Origin: Crocinitomicaceae bacterium
GTDB taxonomy: Bacteria > Bacteroidota > Bacteroidia > Flavobacteriales_D > Crocinitomicaceae
Reading direction: 5' to 3'
Assembly (NCBI GenBank): GCA_014762645.1
Contig: JABURP010000017.1
Coordinates: 62,001-126,000 of the forward strand
Length of the DNA stretch: 64,000 bases
The notes under the pieces: generated by a model
Told to the model about the DNA's origin: nothing
What the model saw: the letters and a program-made list of their open reading frames with translations, nothing else
Databases searched by the model: none
Shown here: piece by piece, positions 27,276-35,996 of the stretch
Numbering within the stretch: the first letter of the stretch is position 1
Layout of the letters: every line of letters begins with the position of its first letter
Made by a program: the position numbers and the translations under genes

Positions 27276-27788
27276 ATGCGTTATTTGTTCTTAATTACCC
27301 CGGTTTTGCTTCTGTTTTTATCTTGTACAACAGATAGTGATTGTGATGAGCAGTTAGCTGGAGCGGATAGTTCTGCTGTTGAAGAGATTGCTGCAGATAC
27401 GCTACTTTATGATTCATTGTACGCCGCTGAATTAGGTGCTGATGATTACGGAATGAAGACCTATGTCATGGCGTTCTTAAAAAAAGGGCCAAACAGAGAT
27501 TTAGATTCAGCAAGTGCCGCGGAACTCCAGCGCGCTCATATGGACAATATTAATCGCCTGGCAGAAGATGGGAAACTGGTGTTAGCTGGACCGTTTTACG
27601 GAGATGGAGAAATACGCGGAATATACCTTTTTGACGTAGCCACGATAGAGGAGGCAGAAGAATTGACGAAAACTGATCCTGCCATTCAGGAAGGTAGCCT
27701 TGTTATGGAATTGGTTCGTTGGTACGGATCTGCAGCTCTAATGGAGGTAAATAACATCCACGAAAAAATACAGAAAGAATCTTTTTAA
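27276..27788 (+). CDS. YciI-like domain lipoprotein
   Basis: A 170-residue lipoprotein. The lipobox is FLSC (about Cys17), followed by an acidic linker. Residues about 62-160 match the YciI-like dimeric alpha-beta barrel: KTYVMAFLKKGPNRDLD, then LQRAHMDNINRLAEDGKLVLAGPF with the conserved His, and GIYLFDVATIEEAEELTKTDPAIQEG. YciI-like proteins without a known reaction are common. The lipid anchor puts it in the periplasm, which is unusual for cytosolic YciI but common in Bacteroidota. It converges on the secreted 522-residue protein, 2 bp between stops. Confidence 0.88.
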   Translation: MRYLFLITPVLLLFLSCTTDSDCDEQLAGADSSAVEEIAADTLLYDSLYAAELGADDYGMKTYVMAFLKKGPNRDLDSASAAELQRAHMDNINRLAEDGKLVLAGPFYGDGEIRGIYLFDVATIEEAEELTKTDPAIQEGSLVMELVRWYGSAALMEVNNIHEKIQKESF

Positions 27789-27790
27789 GT

Positions 27791-29359
27791 TTAGAAGGTG
27801 ATTTTACCCAACCGCTCCATTCGCTTCTTTTTACTGTAAATATAAAGGACGTTAGCATTATAGTCGCTGAAATGAATTTTAGGTACGGCAATTGTTCCAA
27901 GATCTGCTTTTCCAAACAACTTGTTTTTGGAAAACTTACCATCTGATAAATTGATTTCGGCAAGAGACGTAATGTTCTTCTTATTACTCGTAAAACTGGT
28001 CGGATAGGTTCTTCCACCTGTTGCGTTCCCATCTTCAAAGTTTTTAATGTTGTCATTAAACATGAAGTATAGTTTTTCCTGTCCTACATGAAATGCAAAG
28101 CTCGAATAATAACCATTATCATTTGTGGAGTGCTGATATTTAGGGATTTTCGTGTGCCATTTAAATTCTCCTTTCCCGTCAAGTCGCATAACTATTATGT
28201 CGTTATAGTAATAATGATAGGTGGTTCGGGTGTTTCCATTGGCATCTCTGTATGTAGTGATGACAATGTAGAATTGTTCTGCTACAAATACAGCTCCTCC
28301 ATCTTCCAGGGTTACAATTGCACGGATATCGTAATTGTATAATTTCGGACTTCCTTTTCCCTTATCTTTCTTTTTCTTGGCTTTTTTCTTCGCTCTGTCA
28401 CTCCAACCTGATGTTATAAATTCATCTGGAAATTCCCGGTAGTTATCCTGTTCAAGTTCTCTGGTTTCACTATTGAGTCGTAAATAAAAGCCACCACTAA
28501 CCCCGGATTTTCCTTTGTCACCGTAGAGCCCGGTACAGACTAATTCTCCTTTACTGTTTTGACTGAAGGTGTAATCATAAATATAGCGATTTGGTAAGTC
28601 CAGTTTGTGTTCAACCAGTTCACCCTGGTCATCAACACCAAAAATGATATGCGAAACAGACTTGGGTTGACCGAAAAAACCTTTTTCGAGTGTTTCCAAT
28701 GCTGAGATGTAAAACCTGCCATCATTTGCTATATAAGGGGATCCGAGGTGCATCAAATCGTCAAGCATGGGAAGTTTTGTTTCCTTATTTCCGTATAATT
28801 CGTTGAGTTCCTGATCGAATACTTTAAATCCAAATTTTTCTGCATCCCCTTTTTCGTAAGGCAAATCATAATAGATGGCCAGTTTGGATTCATCTTCAGA
28901 AAAGAGCACTTTGAATGATTCATAATTTCCAAAAAATACCCGCTTGTATTCATATGAAGCCAACTCAACATTTTCTTTCACCTTCTTCATAGTATTGGCT
29001 TCGTACACATCATAATACAAACGTGCCTGGTTATCTTGTGAGATACGTTCTTTTTGAAAAATCAGAATCTTGCCATTGAAAATGCTGATCGTCTCAAGGT
29101 TTTTGCTCTTAAGATCAAGTTCGAATTCGTTTGTAGAACTTAAAGAATTTGGATCGAATTGAAAAATGGTATGTTTTTCTACACCCAACGGCATAGCTTT
29201 AAACTTATAGATATAAAGCTTGCCATCTACATTTCCGAGCATAGTAATTTTATGTCTTTTGTCGGAACGTTCGGCTTCACCAAACTCAACATTATATGCA
29301 AAAGATTGTGGAATTGAGAGGAATACGCAAAATACGACAAGTAGAAATGATAACTTCAT
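27791..29359 (-). CDS. Exported beta-rich protein of unknown function
   Basis: A 522-residue protein with a signal peptide (residues 1-21, ending SFA). Its composition is beta-rich, with repeated phrases of the DGKLYIYKFKAMPLG and GRFYISALE type that suggest a beta-propeller of unclear class. A basic insert AKKKKDKGKGSPK lies at about residue 335, followed by the tyrosine-rich TRTTYHYYYNDIIVMRLDGKGEF. No T9SS tail is visible. It is the last gene of a minus-strand run after the carboxylase and PAP2 genes, 44 bp after PAP2. I do not recognise the family, though I have the impression that similar proteins occur in Flavobacteriales. Confidence 0.8.
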   Translation of the reverse strand: MKLSFLLVVFCVFLSIPQSFAYNVEFGEAERSDKRHKITMLGNVDGKLYIYKFKAMPLGVEKHTIFQFDPNSLSSTNEFELDLKSKNLETISIFNGKILIFQKERISQDNQARLYYDVYEANTMKKVKENVELASYEYKRVFFGNYESFKVLFSEDESKLAIYYDLPYEKGDAEKFGFKVFDQELNELYGNKETKLPMLDDLMHLGSPYIANDGRFYISALETLEKGFFGQPKSVSHIIFGVDDQGELVEHKLDLPNRYIYDYTFSQNSKGELVCTGLYGDKGKSGVSGGFYLRLNSETRELEQDNYREFPDEFITSGWSDRAKKKAKKKKDKGKGSPKLYNYDIRAIVTLEDGGAVFVAEQFYIVITTYRDANGNTRTTYHYYYNDIIVMRLDGKGEFKWHTKIPKYQHSTNDNGYYSSFAFHVGQEKLYFMFNDNIKNFEDGNATGGRTYPTSFTSNKKNITSLAEINLSDGKFSKNKLFGKADLGTIAVPKIHFSDYNANVLYIYSKKKRMERLGKITF

Positions 29360-29403
29360 AGATGGATTTATTGGGTTAAACTTGAATCAAAGTTACACAG
29401 ATT

Positions 29404-30039
29404 CTATTGTACAACTAACTTTTCTTTAAAGATAAACTTTCCCAATATCCAGTGCATCAGGAAAAAAGTAAGGATACCTAAAAAAGCTCCGGCTATTATG
29501 TCTTCTATAAAATGCTGAGAAATATGAACGCGTGAATAAGCCGCTAAAATGGCCAATATTGCACAAAAACCTTGTATGGAACGGTATTTTCTGAAAACAT
29601 AGGCGATAAAAATGAACAGCCCGAAAGAGACTGTTGAATGACCAGAAGGGAAGGAAAATCCTCCGTGCATATTTACGCCATCTATTAAATGTAGTTTACC
29701 TTCAAGTACTACAGAGGGCCTGAAATAATCTGAAAACACAACACGCTTAAAAAACTGGGCCAGTAAACCCGATATGGCAAAAGTTGTTAAACCAAGTACA
29801 AGGTGCGGAACAAATTTTTTAGGGTATGCAAGAGACACCAATAACACAATCACAGGTACGACCAGTCCGTCTCCAATATAGGTATACCAGGCAAAGAATT
29901 GATCATAAGGACCTCCGGTAACTCCGTTAACCGATAAGTGAAGTTTTTCTTTTTCAGTGATCAATACTAGAATTAAGCCGGTAAGTAAGAACAAGCCAGC
30001 AATTGTTAGAAAGGGTAAAAGCGTGCGGATCAGTTTCAT
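29404..30039 (-). CDS. PAP2-superfamily membrane phosphatase
   Basis: A 211-residue membrane phosphatase with about six helices. The three motifs of the PAP2/acid phosphatase family are visible: KRVVFSDYFRP (about 87-97), the central PSGHS (about 122-126) and SRVHISQHFIEDIIAG (about 165-180) with the SRx5Hx3D pattern. Substrates of this group include undecaprenyl diphosphate, phosphatidic acid and phosphatidylglycerol phosphate; I cannot choose. The gene is 3 bp after the acyl-CoA carboxylase gene and probably co-transcribed. Confidence 0.93.
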   Translation of the reverse strand: MKLIRTLLPFLTIAGLFLLTGLILVLITEKEKLHLSVNGVTGGPYDQFFAWYTYIGDGLVVPVIVLLVSLAYPKKFVPHLVLGLTTFAISGLLAQFFKRVVFSDYFRPSVVLEGKLHLIDGVNMHGGFSFPSGHSTVSFGLFIFIAYVFRKYRSIQGFCAILAILAAYSRVHISQHFIEDIIAGAFLGILTFFLMHWILGKFIFKEKLVVQ

Positions 30040-30042
30040 GAT

Positions 30043-31686
30043 CTAGGTTTGAAGTGCTCCCACATTGTAACGTTTTTCGGCTTTTTTATGATTCGCCATT
30101 TCAATTCCCATGGAGATTACTTTTCGCGTTTCAAGCGGATCAATAATAGCATCAATCCACAAGCGAGAAGCAGAATAGTAGGGTGAAATTTGCTCGTCAT
30201 ACCGGGATTTGATCTTGTTATACAGTTCTTCCTGCTTTTGTTCATCTACTTCCTCACCTCTGGACTTTAATGAAGCAACTTCAATCTGTAATAATGTTTT
30301 AGCGGCTGATGCACCAGACATTACTGCCAGTGCTGCTGTTGGCCATGATACGATCAATCTGGGATCATAAGCTTTACCACACATGGCATAGTTACCGGCA
30401 CCGTAAGAATTACCCAGAACTACCGTAAACTTCGGTACAACTGAATTAGACATGGCATTAACCATTTTTGCACCATCTTTAATAATGCCTGCATGTTCAG
30501 ACTTTGAACCGACCATAAAACCACTAACATCCTGAAGAAAAACAAGAGGAATGTTCTTTTGATTACAAACCATAATAAAACGGGCAGCTTTATCTGCAGA
30601 ATCGGTGTAGATAACTCCACCAAATTGCATTTCACCTTTGGCACTCTTGACAACCTCCCGCTGATTGGCAACAATTCCAACACTCCAACCATCTATTCTT
30701 GCATATCCGCAAATGATGGTTTTACCATATTCTTTTTTGTATTCAGTGAATTTTGAATCGTCTACCAAACGTTTTATTATTTCTTTCATATCGTATGGTT
30801 TGGCCCTGTCATAGGGGAATAAACCGTAGATTTCTTCTTCTTTTTGTTTGGGTTTTTTTGCTTCTTTTCTGTCAAAACCAGCTGATTCTGCTTCACCAAT
30901 CTTATCCATCAAATCGCGGATGGTTTGTAAGCAGTCTTCATCATTTTCAGATTTGTAATCGCACACACCTGAGATTGACGTGTGGGTAGTGGCCCCACCC
31001 AGTGTTTCGTTATCTATGGATTCACCAATAGCAGCTTTTACTAAATAAGACCCTGCCAGAAAAATGGTTCCGGTTTTGTCCACTATAAGCGATTCATCCG
31101 ACATGATAGGTAAATAGGCACCACCTGCAACACAACTTCCCATAACTGCAGCAATTTGTGTTATTCCCATAGAGGACATCACTGCATTATTTCTGAAGAT
31201 GCGCCCGAAGTGTTCTTTATCCGGGAAAATTTCATCCTGCATAGGTAAAAATACGCCAGCACTGTCCACAAGGTAGATAATAGGAAGGTGATTCTCCATT
31301 GCGATTTCCTGTGCACGTAAATTTTTCTTACCGGTAATTGGAAACCATGCTCCTGCTTTTACGGTTGCATCATTGGCAACAATAATACATTGTCTGCCAC
31401 TGACGTACCCAATCTTAATAACAACACCTCCTGAAGGACAGCCACCGTACTCTTTATACATTCCATCTCCGGCAAATGCTCCAATTTCAATCGTTTCTGT
31501 ATCAGGATCTATAAGCTTGTCTATGCGCTCACGGGCGGTTAATTTACCTTTGGAATGATGCTTATCAATTCTCTTCTTTCCACCTCCTTCATAAATTTTG
31601 GAAAGTTTACGTTCCATATCTGAGATAAGCATCTTCATCTTATCCTCGTTCTTGTTGAATTCCAGTTGTTCCTTTTTGATAGCCAT
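30043..31686 (-). CDS. Acyl-CoA carboxylase beta (carboxyltransferase) subunit
   Basis: A 547-residue carboxyltransferase subunit of a biotin-dependent acyl-CoA carboxylase (propionyl-, methylcrotonyl- or geranyl-CoA type). It transfers the carboxyl group from carboxybiotin to an acyl-CoA. The N-domain has KLTARERIDKLIDP, GYVSGRQCIIVANDATVKAG and GSCVAGGAYLPIMSDE (oxyanion-hole glycines). The C-domain has VGIVANQREV, FLQDVSGFMVG and NSYGAGNYAMCG. The MDEIFPD segment and AGIIKDGAKMVNA tail are as in methylcrotonyl-type subunits. I chose ATG 31686 over TTG 31695. No biotin carboxylase gene is beside it, so the alpha subunit must be elsewhere. Confidence 0.95.
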   Translation of the reverse strand: MAIKKEQLEFNKNEDKMKMLISDMERKLSKIYEGGGKKRIDKHHSKGKLTARERIDKLIDPDTETIEIGAFAGDGMYKEYGGCPSGGVVIKIGYVSGRQCIIVANDATVKAGAWFPITGKKNLRAQEIAMENHLPIIYLVDSAGVFLPMQDEIFPDKEHFGRIFRNNAVMSSMGITQIAAVMGSCVAGGAYLPIMSDESLIVDKTGTIFLAGSYLVKAAIGESIDNETLGGATTHTSISGVCDYKSENDEDCLQTIRDLMDKIGEAESAGFDRKEAKKPKQKEEEIYGLFPYDRAKPYDMKEIIKRLVDDSKFTEYKKEYGKTIICGYARIDGWSVGIVANQREVVKSAKGEMQFGGVIYTDSADKAARFIMVCNQKNIPLVFLQDVSGFMVGSKSEHAGIIKDGAKMVNAMSNSVVPKFTVVLGNSYGAGNYAMCGKAYDPRLIVSWPTAALAVMSGASAAKTLLQIEVASLKSRGEEVDEQKQEELYNKIKSRYDEQISPYYSASRLWIDAIIDPLETRKVISMGIEMANHKKAEKRYNVGALQT

Positions 31687-31747
31687 AGTGAGCAATTCTT
31701 TGTCACATTTTTTCAGTGATGTTCAAATATAGCAGTTTGATAAATTC

Positions 31748-31755
31748 TATCTTTG
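31748..31755 (+). promoter_or_regulatory. Possible promoter -7 element TATCTTTG
   Basis: TATCTTTG, 27 bp before the ATG of the NUDIX gene, in the gap to the divergent carboxylase gene. No good -33 element is visible. Confidence 0.4.
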
Positions 31756-31782
31756 TCGTATCATAAATTTCAGTAGCAAAAA

Positions 31783-32220
31783 ATGGAAGTGAGTCGGTAT
31801 AATCTTCGTGTTTATGGCTTATTAAAGGATGAGAATCAGGTTCTTATTACGCATGAGCACCGTGGTGGGATGATAATGACAAAATTCCCGGGAGGAGGAT
31901 TAGAAATGGGAGAGGGGCTTGCGGACTGCCTGATCAGAGAGTTTAAAGAAGAATTAGCCATTGAAATTGAAGTGAACGACTTATTCTATGTCAATGATTT
32001 TATGCAAATCTCTGAGTTTAATAAAAGTGATCAATTAATATCCTTTTACTATTTTGTTTCTACACAGGATCTGGACGATATCCCTGTCAACCCATTGGTT
32101 GAAGGTAAACTGAAACGAGGACAGCAAATTTTTGAATGGAAGGATATTCAAAAACTCAAAGAGGATGACCTTTCATTTCCTCTTGATAAAATTGTATTGG
32201 AAAAGTTGAAGAAGAACTAA
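31783..32220 (+). CDS. NUDIX hydrolase
   Basis: A 145-residue NUDIX-domain hydrolase for a nucleoside-diphosphate-linked compound. The Nudix box (about residues 38-60) is GGLEMGEGLADCLIREFKEELAI, matching GX5EX7REUXEEXGU except that the final Gly is Ala. All metal-binding Glu residues are present. The fold continues with FYYFVSTQD and ends with a helix (FPLDKIVLEKLKKN). The substrate is unknown. The gene overlaps the convergent DUF4328 gene by 4 bp. Confidence 0.93.
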   Translation: MEVSRYNLRVYGLLKDENQVLITHEHRGGMIMTKFPGGGLEMGEGLADCLIREFKEELAIEIEVNDLFYVNDFMQISEFNKSDQLISFYYFVSTQDLDDIPVNPLVEGKLKRGQQIFEWKDIQKLKEDDLSFPLDKIVLEKLKKN

Positions 32221-32966
32221 TCCAGTATATCCTCACTTTCACTCAAAGGTTTTTCGGTTGCTTCTTTTTTAGTGTTCCAAACATCAAGGAATAGATTTTG
32301 CCAGTGCTGAGATTCCCGAATCATTTTAATGACCAAAATGAGCGCAACAATGTTTATGATGGATGCAACCATTGAAATACGTGTTGAAAGTATCAATTGA
32401 TCAATACTGGCACCAGCCCTTCTTTCAATATTTGAAGATATAGATTCAGTTGTATTACCAATCAAATACGCAGCCCACCACCAGCCAACTAACGCAACAG
32501 TAGAAGTGCCTTTCTGTTTGGTGCTATCCAATTCTTCTGTATCACCTACTTCAAGATTATATCCCCGACAATAATCCTTTGTTTTTACCCATACATCTCT
32601 CATAATCTGATAAGGTGCAAACAAGTTCATAATTGGTACGAACCACGCTCCGGCAGCCCATCCTTCACTGTATTTAAGACCAGTGATTTTGGCTTTGTGC
32701 AAATTGTGGTAGGCTCTTCTCAACCACTGAATAAAAGTAATAGCGCAAACAATAACTACAATCAATATAGCAATCCTGACAAATGCTTGTCTTACATCAT
32801 TGGCTTCTGCTTTACTTATGAGTTGTGGGTCGAAAAAGCTCCAGTTGGAAAGCAACTGATGTTGCATAAAATCAGAGATTAATGCAATGACATATAATCC
32901 TAGAAGAATGTAAAATGAAGTTACGGCAGTTTTTGATCGTTTAAGATTGTCGAGGACTTTGTTCAT
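32217..32966 (-). CDS. DUF4328 membrane protein
   Basis: A 249-residue membrane protein of the DUF4328 family, found across bacteria with unknown function. It has four membrane helices (about 16-34, 68-88, 165-180 and 195-218). The defining segment GWAAGAWFVPIMNLFAPYQIMRDVW lies at about residues 104-128. Such proteins are often fused to kinases or zinc ribbons; this one is alone. The C-terminus is charged (TEKPLSESEDILD). It has 34 bp to its 5' neighbour at 33004 on the same strand. Confidence 0.88.
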   Translation of the reverse strand: MNKVLDNLKRSKTAVTSFYILLGLYVIALISDFMQHQLLSNWSFFDPQLISKAEANDVRQAFVRIAILIVVIVCAITFIQWLRRAYHNLHKAKITGLKYSEGWAAGAWFVPIMNLFAPYQIMRDVWVKTKDYCRGYNLEVGDTEELDSTKQKGTSTVALVGWWWAAYLIGNTTESISSNIERRAGASIDQLILSTRISMVASIINIVALILVIKMIRESQHWQNLFLDVWNTKKEATEKPLSESEDILD

Positions 32967-33003
32967 GGGTCAAATTTTGAGTCCAATATACTAGAAAATT
33001 TAT

Positions 33004-33576
33004 TTATGCCAAACGCTTTAATACGTAGCGTTCAATTAATGAAAACAGTTGTTGAGGGGTGAGTGTACGCCATGAAAAGTCCTCTAAATCTCCTCCCAAA
33101 ACAAAATACTGATCCAGACTTTCAGTTTGCATTTCTTCTAGCACATGCTTACGTAGATTGAGTAGAGCAATCCACCCGTCATTTTCTTCTACTTCCTCAA
33201 ACCACTCCTCATAATACTCATCACTATCTGCGTGAAAATTAAGGACATTTTCAGCAATGAGAATGAATTTCCGAATGCCGCATTCCATCATGGGTTCTAT
33301 AATGTCTCTTTTTAGAATCATAATATCATTCTGTACGGCGTCATTCCATTCACCAAACATTTCAATGATGGCAAAGCCCTCGTCATAATCTGCAAAGAGT
33401 ATCTTAATAAAGAGAGATTGAGACCCAATATTGTCCCATTGTGGGTGAATAACAAAGTTGTAGATTCTGTCTGTAAACTCAAATTCCGAATACACACGAC
33501 CATAGAAAGGGGATTGTATATCCTCTGAGGCAATGTAAAATCCTCTCCAGTTATAATATGGTTCAATCGTATGCAT
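33004..33576 (-). CDS. Conserved cytosolic-type protein of unknown function
   Basis: A 190-residue acidic protein without signal peptide or membrane helix. Features seen: an aromatic N-terminus (IEPYYNWRGFYIASEDIQSPFYGR), IHPQWDNIGSQSLFIK, DYDEGFAIIEMFGEWND, MECGIRKFILIAENVLNFH, the acidic DSDEYYEEWFEEVEENDGW, and LEDFSWRTLTPQQLFSLIE. The alternation of beta-strand and helix suggests an alpha/beta (perhaps STAS-like) fold, but I do not recognise it. It has a clear own promoter (33581-33610) ending 4 bp before the ATG, so the mRNA is probably leaderless. That promoter faces the one for the next plus-strand gene. Confidence 0.8.
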   Translation of the reverse strand: MHTIEPYYNWRGFYIASEDIQSPFYGRVYSEFEFTDRIYNFVIHPQWDNIGSQSLFIKILFADYDEGFAIIEMFGEWNDAVQNDIMILKRDIIEPMMECGIRKFILIAENVLNFHADSDEYYEEWFEEVEENDGWIALLNLRKHVLEEMQTESLDQYFVLGGDLEDFSWRTLTPQQLFSLIERYVLKRLA

Positions 33577-33580
33577 ATTA

Positions 33581-33610
33581 CAAAGATAACTTAGCTCCGC
33601 GTAATTGCAA
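33581..33610 (-). promoter_or_regulatory. Bacteroidota-type promoter (TTG-N19-TATCTTTG)
   Basis: On the minus strand TTG (33610-33608), 19 bp, TATCTTTG (33588-33581), 4 bp before the ATG at 33576. The -33 box is one arm of the palindrome TTGCAA at 33605-33610, whose other arm is a TTG facing the divergent gene. Confidence 0.6.
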
Positions 33611-33622
33611 TGAAGAATTGAT

Positions 33623-33630
33623 TAACTTTG
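33623..33630 (+). promoter_or_regulatory. Possible promoter -7 element TAACTTTG
   Basis: TAACTTTG, 27 bp before ATG 33658. A TTG at 33605-33607 is 15 bp upstream of it, slightly too close. It is the divergent partner of the promoter at 33581-33610. Confidence 0.45.
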
Positions 33631-33657
33631 AGGAGCAATTTTGATAAAGTATTTAAG

Positions 33658-35430
33658 ATGAAAATGTGGAATAAAATATTAATCGCAAGCGTATTGAGCT
33701 TGATGGTTATTTCTTGTGGTAAAGACCGATCAAGAGAACAAAAAGTATCGGCGATAATTAATAAGATTGACTCGCCGTTTTTTGTGGCTTCAACAAGCCT
33801 GCAAAATCTAATGGATAAGTCAGAGGTGATGAAGGAGGGAACACTTCCTTTTACGCAGTATCAGGTTATTAGCTTTTTTCTGGATAAAGAATTGACCGGG
33901 ATAGACTATAATACAGATGCGCAGTTCATTGCTGGAGAAGGAGAGTCGTTCTTGCCAAATTTTTATGGAATTTTCAAGATTGAGAAAGAAGAAAGCTTCA
34001 TCGAGTTAATAGAAGTTGAAGCCAACGCGAAAATAGAAGAGAAAGATGGAATGAAGTACGCCATTAAAGAGAGTGAAGGATATTGCGTGGTTTGGAATGA
34101 AGACATTGCGATTATATCAAATATTCCTGTAGACCTTGCAGCCATGTTGAGTGGAAAAGGCAATGGCGGTCAAAAAATGGTGAATAAGAACATTGAATTA
34201 ATCAAAGCTGCTGAAGACGGGGATATTAACGAAGATTATGTAGCCTTTTTAGAGCATGATGCTGATATTTCCATGCATTATGAAGGAGCCGCTTTTTATA
34301 AGTATATGGAATCTATGTCCATGGAAAAAACGGAAGATCTTGAGGCGGTAAAGGAGATGTATGAAGGGATGAAGTATGACATGTTCATGAACTTCAATAA
34401 AGGAAACATGGAGATGGAGATGGTTGCAGATCTTAGCGATAAACTTAAAAAAGAGTTAAGCTTTATGGGTAAAGATGGCGTAAGTAAAAGCCTATTTGCT
34501 TATGGAAAATCGGCCAACCCAATGCTTACCGGAACTTATAAGCTGGATATTTCTGGTTTCCTGGATTACTTCAAAACAATTAATGAAGATGCTTATGACG
34601 AAATGGTAAATGACATGGAGAAAAGTGGTCTCGATATCAATGAAGTATCCAAAGCATTTAGTGGTGAATTGGTGTACATGATTGAAGAGGTAGTTAAAAA
34701 AGAAGAAGTGTACGATTTTGGATATGAAGAGCCTATTACCATTAATAATGACGAACCAATTTTTGGAATAGTGGTAGGAGTTAGTGACAAAGGCTTTATT
34801 GAAACAAAATTGAAAGAAGTGATTATTGCACAAGAGATGGAAGGAGTGATGGCTTCTGATGATGATAAGTTAGAGCAGATGGATGCATTCAAGTTAGAAG
34901 ATGAGATGCCGGAAATTGAGGTTTTAGACAATGGAGTAATTCACATGGGAGATGCATTTATTTTCCTTGGAGATAATGTGTTGTTCATGTCTAATGATGA
35001 AGAGTGGACATCCATGGTGGCCGCAGGAAATACCATAACAATTAATGATCCTAAAGGTGTGTTGACTGAGAATCCTTTCTGTTTTTATCTAGACTTTGCC
35101 AAAGTTGCTCAAATGGATATGGGTGATGATGAGGAAGCGGCTAAAGCACTTAAGATGTTCAAGTCTTTCCACGGTAGTGCTAATCTTGATGGTGGTAAGT
35201 TTACGCTTGAATTCACAGACGATTCTGAAAACTCCCTTAAGCTATTAACTATGGCAGTGGGAGCAGCAATGGCAGATTTTGAAAAGCAAATGAACCCTGG
35301 ATTGGAAGATGAGTTAGAAGAAGCAATTAAAGATACGGAAGACGCTTTTGAGAAGTTGGATGAAGAGCTAAAGAATGTGAATATTGAAGAGTCAATCCAG
35401 GACGTTAAGAGTGAACTGGAAGATATGTAA
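33658..35430 (+). CDS. Large DUF4836-like lipoprotein
   Basis: A 590-residue lipoprotein from ATG 33658; the earlier TTG 33628 falls inside the promoter element. The lipobox is VISC (about Cys20). The mature protein is acidic and Met/Glu/Asp-rich, with two similar halves: each holds a membrane-free alpha/beta region with phrases like FFLDKELTGIDYNTDAQFIAG and GTYKLDISGFLDYFKTINE. This pattern resembles DUF4836 lipoproteins of Bacteroidota. The C-terminus (about 530-590) is a charged helix (EDAFEKLDEELKNVNIEESI). The role is unknown; it is anchored in the outer membrane or its inner leaflet. It ends in the strong terminator at 35461. Confidence 0.82.
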   Translation: MKMWNKILIASVLSLMVISCGKDRSREQKVSAIINKIDSPFFVASTSLQNLMDKSEVMKEGTLPFTQYQVISFFLDKELTGIDYNTDAQFIAGEGESFLPNFYGIFKIEKEESFIELIEVEANAKIEEKDGMKYAIKESEGYCVVWNEDIAIISNIPVDLAAMLSGKGNGGQKMVNKNIELIKAAEDGDINEDYVAFLEHDADISMHYEGAAFYKYMESMSMEKTEDLEAVKEMYEGMKYDMFMNFNKGNMEMEMVADLSDKLKKELSFMGKDGVSKSLFAYGKSANPMLTGTYKLDISGFLDYFKTINEDAYDEMVNDMEKSGLDINEVSKAFSGELVYMIEEVVKKEEVYDFGYEEPITINNDEPIFGIVVGVSDKGFIETKLKEVIIAQEMEGVMASDDDKLEQMDAFKLEDEMPEIEVLDNGVIHMGDAFIFLGDNVLFMSNDEEWTSMVAAGNTITINDPKGVLTENPFCFYLDFAKVAQMDMGDDEEAAKALKMFKSFHGSANLDGGKFTLEFTDDSENSLKLLTMAVGAAMADFEKQMNPGLEDELEEAIKDTEDAFEKLDEELKNVNIEESIQDVKSELEDM

Positions 35431-35460
35431 ATCAATTTACATTGAAAATACTATATAAGA

Positions 35461-35494
35461 AAAGCCCGGTCCTTTGCAGGAACCGGGCTTTTTC
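35461..35494. terminator. Bidirectional Rho-independent terminator
   Basis: An 11-bp stem, AAAAGCCCGGT (35461-35471) and ACCGGGCTTTT (35483-35493), with 11-nt loop and flanking T/A runs. It ends the lipoprotein gene on the plus strand and can back up the Hsp20 terminator on the minus strand. Confidence 0.92.
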
Positions 35495-35510
35495 TTAAAT
35501 CAAACTATGA

Positions 35511-35538
35511 AAAAAACATCCCGACTTAAGGGTCGGGA
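35511..35538 (-). terminator. Rho-independent terminator of the hsp20 gene
   Basis: A 7-bp stem TCCCGAC (35519-35525) and GTCGGGA (35532-35538) with loop TTAAGG. On the minus strand it is followed by TG and six T. It lies directly after the Hsp20 stop. Confidence 0.85.
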
Positions 35539-35543
35539 CCACC

Positions 35544-35996
35544 CTATGAAACTGTAATTACTTTTTTATTCTTCTGCTCATCTTCCATAAGCTTTGGAAT
35601 CTGGATTTTCAAAATTCCATTTTTATAAGAGGCTTCTACAGCATCTTCTTTAGCGTTTTCAGGAAGTGTGAATCGTCTTTCAAAAGAGGAGTAGTTGTAC
35701 TCTCTTCGTGTAAAGTTCTCTTCCTTTTCTTCATTCTCAGATTTCGTTTCAGCTGAAATGGTCATTACTCCGTCGTCAATCGAGATATTGAAATCTTCCT
35801 TATTCATTCCTGGAACGGCAACGCTTATATCAAAATTATTGTCGTCTTCAGAAATGTTGACCGCTGGAACCTCACCAAACATTTTTTTCTTTCCCTCTCT
35901 TATCGCAGCTGACGGCGCATAAAAGAAATCATTAAAAAACTGATCAAAATCGTTGTTGAATGTAAAAGGCTTGTTCAATTTTCTTACTAAGGTCAT
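35544..35996 (-). CDS. Hsp20/alpha-crystallin small heat-shock protein
   Basis: A 150-residue ATP-independent holdase that keeps unfolding proteins soluble. The N-terminal arm (MTLVRKLNKPFTFNNDFDQFFNDFF) is followed by the alpha-crystallin domain (about 43-140): PAVNISEDDNNFDISVAVPGMNKEDFNIS, then FTRREYNYSSFERRFTLPE and the end ASYKNGILKIQIPK with the A-x-x-x-n-G-v-L motif. The tail VITVS gives the I/V-x-I/V anchor. I chose ATG 35996; the TTG at 36053 would add 19 residues with no match. It is a single-gene unit with its own terminator. Heat-shock control is likely but no CIRCE-like repeat is seen upstream. Confidence 0.96.
   Translation of the reverse strand: MTLVRKLNKPFTFNNDFDQFFNDFFYAPSAAIREGKKKMFGEVPAVNISEDDNNFDISVAVPGMNKEDFNISIDDGVMTISAETKSENEEKEENFTRREYNYSSFERRFTLPENAKEDAVEASYKNGILKIQIPKLMEDEQKNKKVITVS

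Noticed and set aside
33628-33657. TTG start for the large lipoprotein
   Set aside because: The TTG overlaps the TAACTTTG promoter element, and the signal peptide with lipobox begins properly at ATG 33658.
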